This document shows positions 13,549 through 13,902 of a DNA stretch of 13,902 bases, one piece after another; the first letter of the stretch is position 1; each line of letters opens with the position of its first letter. The translations under genes were made by a program, and so were the position numbers. The DNA is from Chloroflexota bacterium. Its GTDB lineage: Bacteria; Chloroflexota; Anaerolineae; Aggregatilineales; Aggregatilineaceae. The stretch spans positions 1 to 13,902 of the forward strand of contig JACRBK010000232.1 of NCBI GenBank assembly GCA_016234525.1. Reading direction: 5' to 3'. Under the pieces are notes generated by a model. It was not told the origin of the DNA and did no database searches. It worked only from the letters and a program-made list of their open reading frames with translations.

Positions 13549-13902
13549 TTAAATTATGATCTCCGGCATGGGTGGATGTTGGGCGGGATCAAACAGCGGC
13601 AGATCAGGGACCGGCGCGCCGAGTTCGATCAGGTGTTGGCGTGCGGATTCTAATCCCCAGTGATACGCATAGGGCGGGCCGCTGCACCACGACAATTCAT
13701 AAGCGCGCGTGGCAGATTTGCGGGCGGCGTCGAGATCACCACCAGCGCGATCCAGCCGCGCCAGCAGATTCAGCGCGTCGGCATGAAACAGCGGGTACGG
13801 GCCGCGTTCGGCGAGTTCCCACACGCTGTTGAGATACTCGCGGGCTTTGTCTGGTTCGTGCTGTTGAATGGCGAGTTCGGCCAGGGTGATCAGGGCGGGT
13901 AA
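13549..13902 (-). CDS. C-terminal end of a TPR-repeat protein (enters from the right edge)
   Basis: The last 117 codons of a gene whose start lies beyond 13902; the frame is open to the edge. Helical repeats of the TPR type are visible: ALITLAELAIQQHEPDKARE and then ADALNLLARLDRAGGDLDAA. A closing segment (YELSWCSGPPYAYHWGLESA, then LIELGAPVPDLPLFDP) follows. Endings of this kind are common on long TPR proteins and on STAND-type NTPases with TPR sensors in filamentous bacteria and Chloroflexota, as I remember those sequences. Any N-terminal NTPase or effector domain is outside the window, so no function is assigned. Confidence 0.75.
   Translation of the reverse strand, partial: LPALITLAELAIQQHEPDKAREYLNSVWELAERGPYPLFHADALNLLARLDRAGGDLDAARKSATRAYELSWCSGPPYAYHWGLESARQHLIELGAPVPDLPLFDPAQHPPMPEIII

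Noticed and set aside
1..13902. tRNA, rRNA, CRISPR array, insertion sequence or attachment site
   Set aside because: None was seen on either strand: no cloverleaf-like or spaced repeat arrays, no transposase motifs and no terminal inverted repeats.

Overview
The window is bacterial, dense with genes and about 55-60% G+C over most of its length. It carries a Pup (prokaryotic ubiquitin-like protein) modification locus on the minus strand, joined to components typical of ubiquitin systems. In transcription order it reads: Ser/Thr kinase (10396-9164), ARC/Mpa-type AAA ATPase (9048-6628), Dop (6519-4723), a Pup-like protein (4438-4178), a PafA-type ligase with TPR and HEAT repeats (3984-1264), an FHA plus RING-like zinc protein (1264-491), and an E1/ThiF-type activating enzyme (471 to beyond the left edge). 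The order ARC-Dop-Pup-PafA is that of actinobacterial Pup-proteasome loci. However, the proteasome core genes prcB and prcA, which usually lie between pup and pafA, are absent, and that 193-base gap holds a strong intrinsic terminator instead.

The right part is different. A GH31 alpha-glucosidase-type gene (10634-13036, plus strand) diverges from the kinase. It converges on a small AT-rich two-helix membrane protein gene (13044-13514, minus). Upstream of that gene lies the C-terminal end of a TPR protein that enters from the right edge (13902-13549, minus).

Proposed working of the locus: Dop deamidates the C-terminal Gln of the Pup-like protein, the PafA domain couples it to lysines on targets chosen by the fused TPR/HEAT region, and the ARC ATPase recognises and unfolds the products. 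The FHA-RING protein overlaps the ligase gene by one base and is followed 19 bases later by the E1. A RING-type factor and an adenylating enzyme are therefore translated together with a Pup ligase. Whether they act on Pup, on a second ubiquitin-like protein encoded beyond the left edge, or separately cannot be told from the window.

Organism: a Pup system without core subunits, a eukaryote-like kinase, FHA/RING/TPR/HEAT architectures and the terminal TPR sequence would fit Chloroflexota or a related lineage. This is inference from gene content and not a proven assignment. Family assignments rest on motifs read by eye and on remembered reference sequences; no database search was run.
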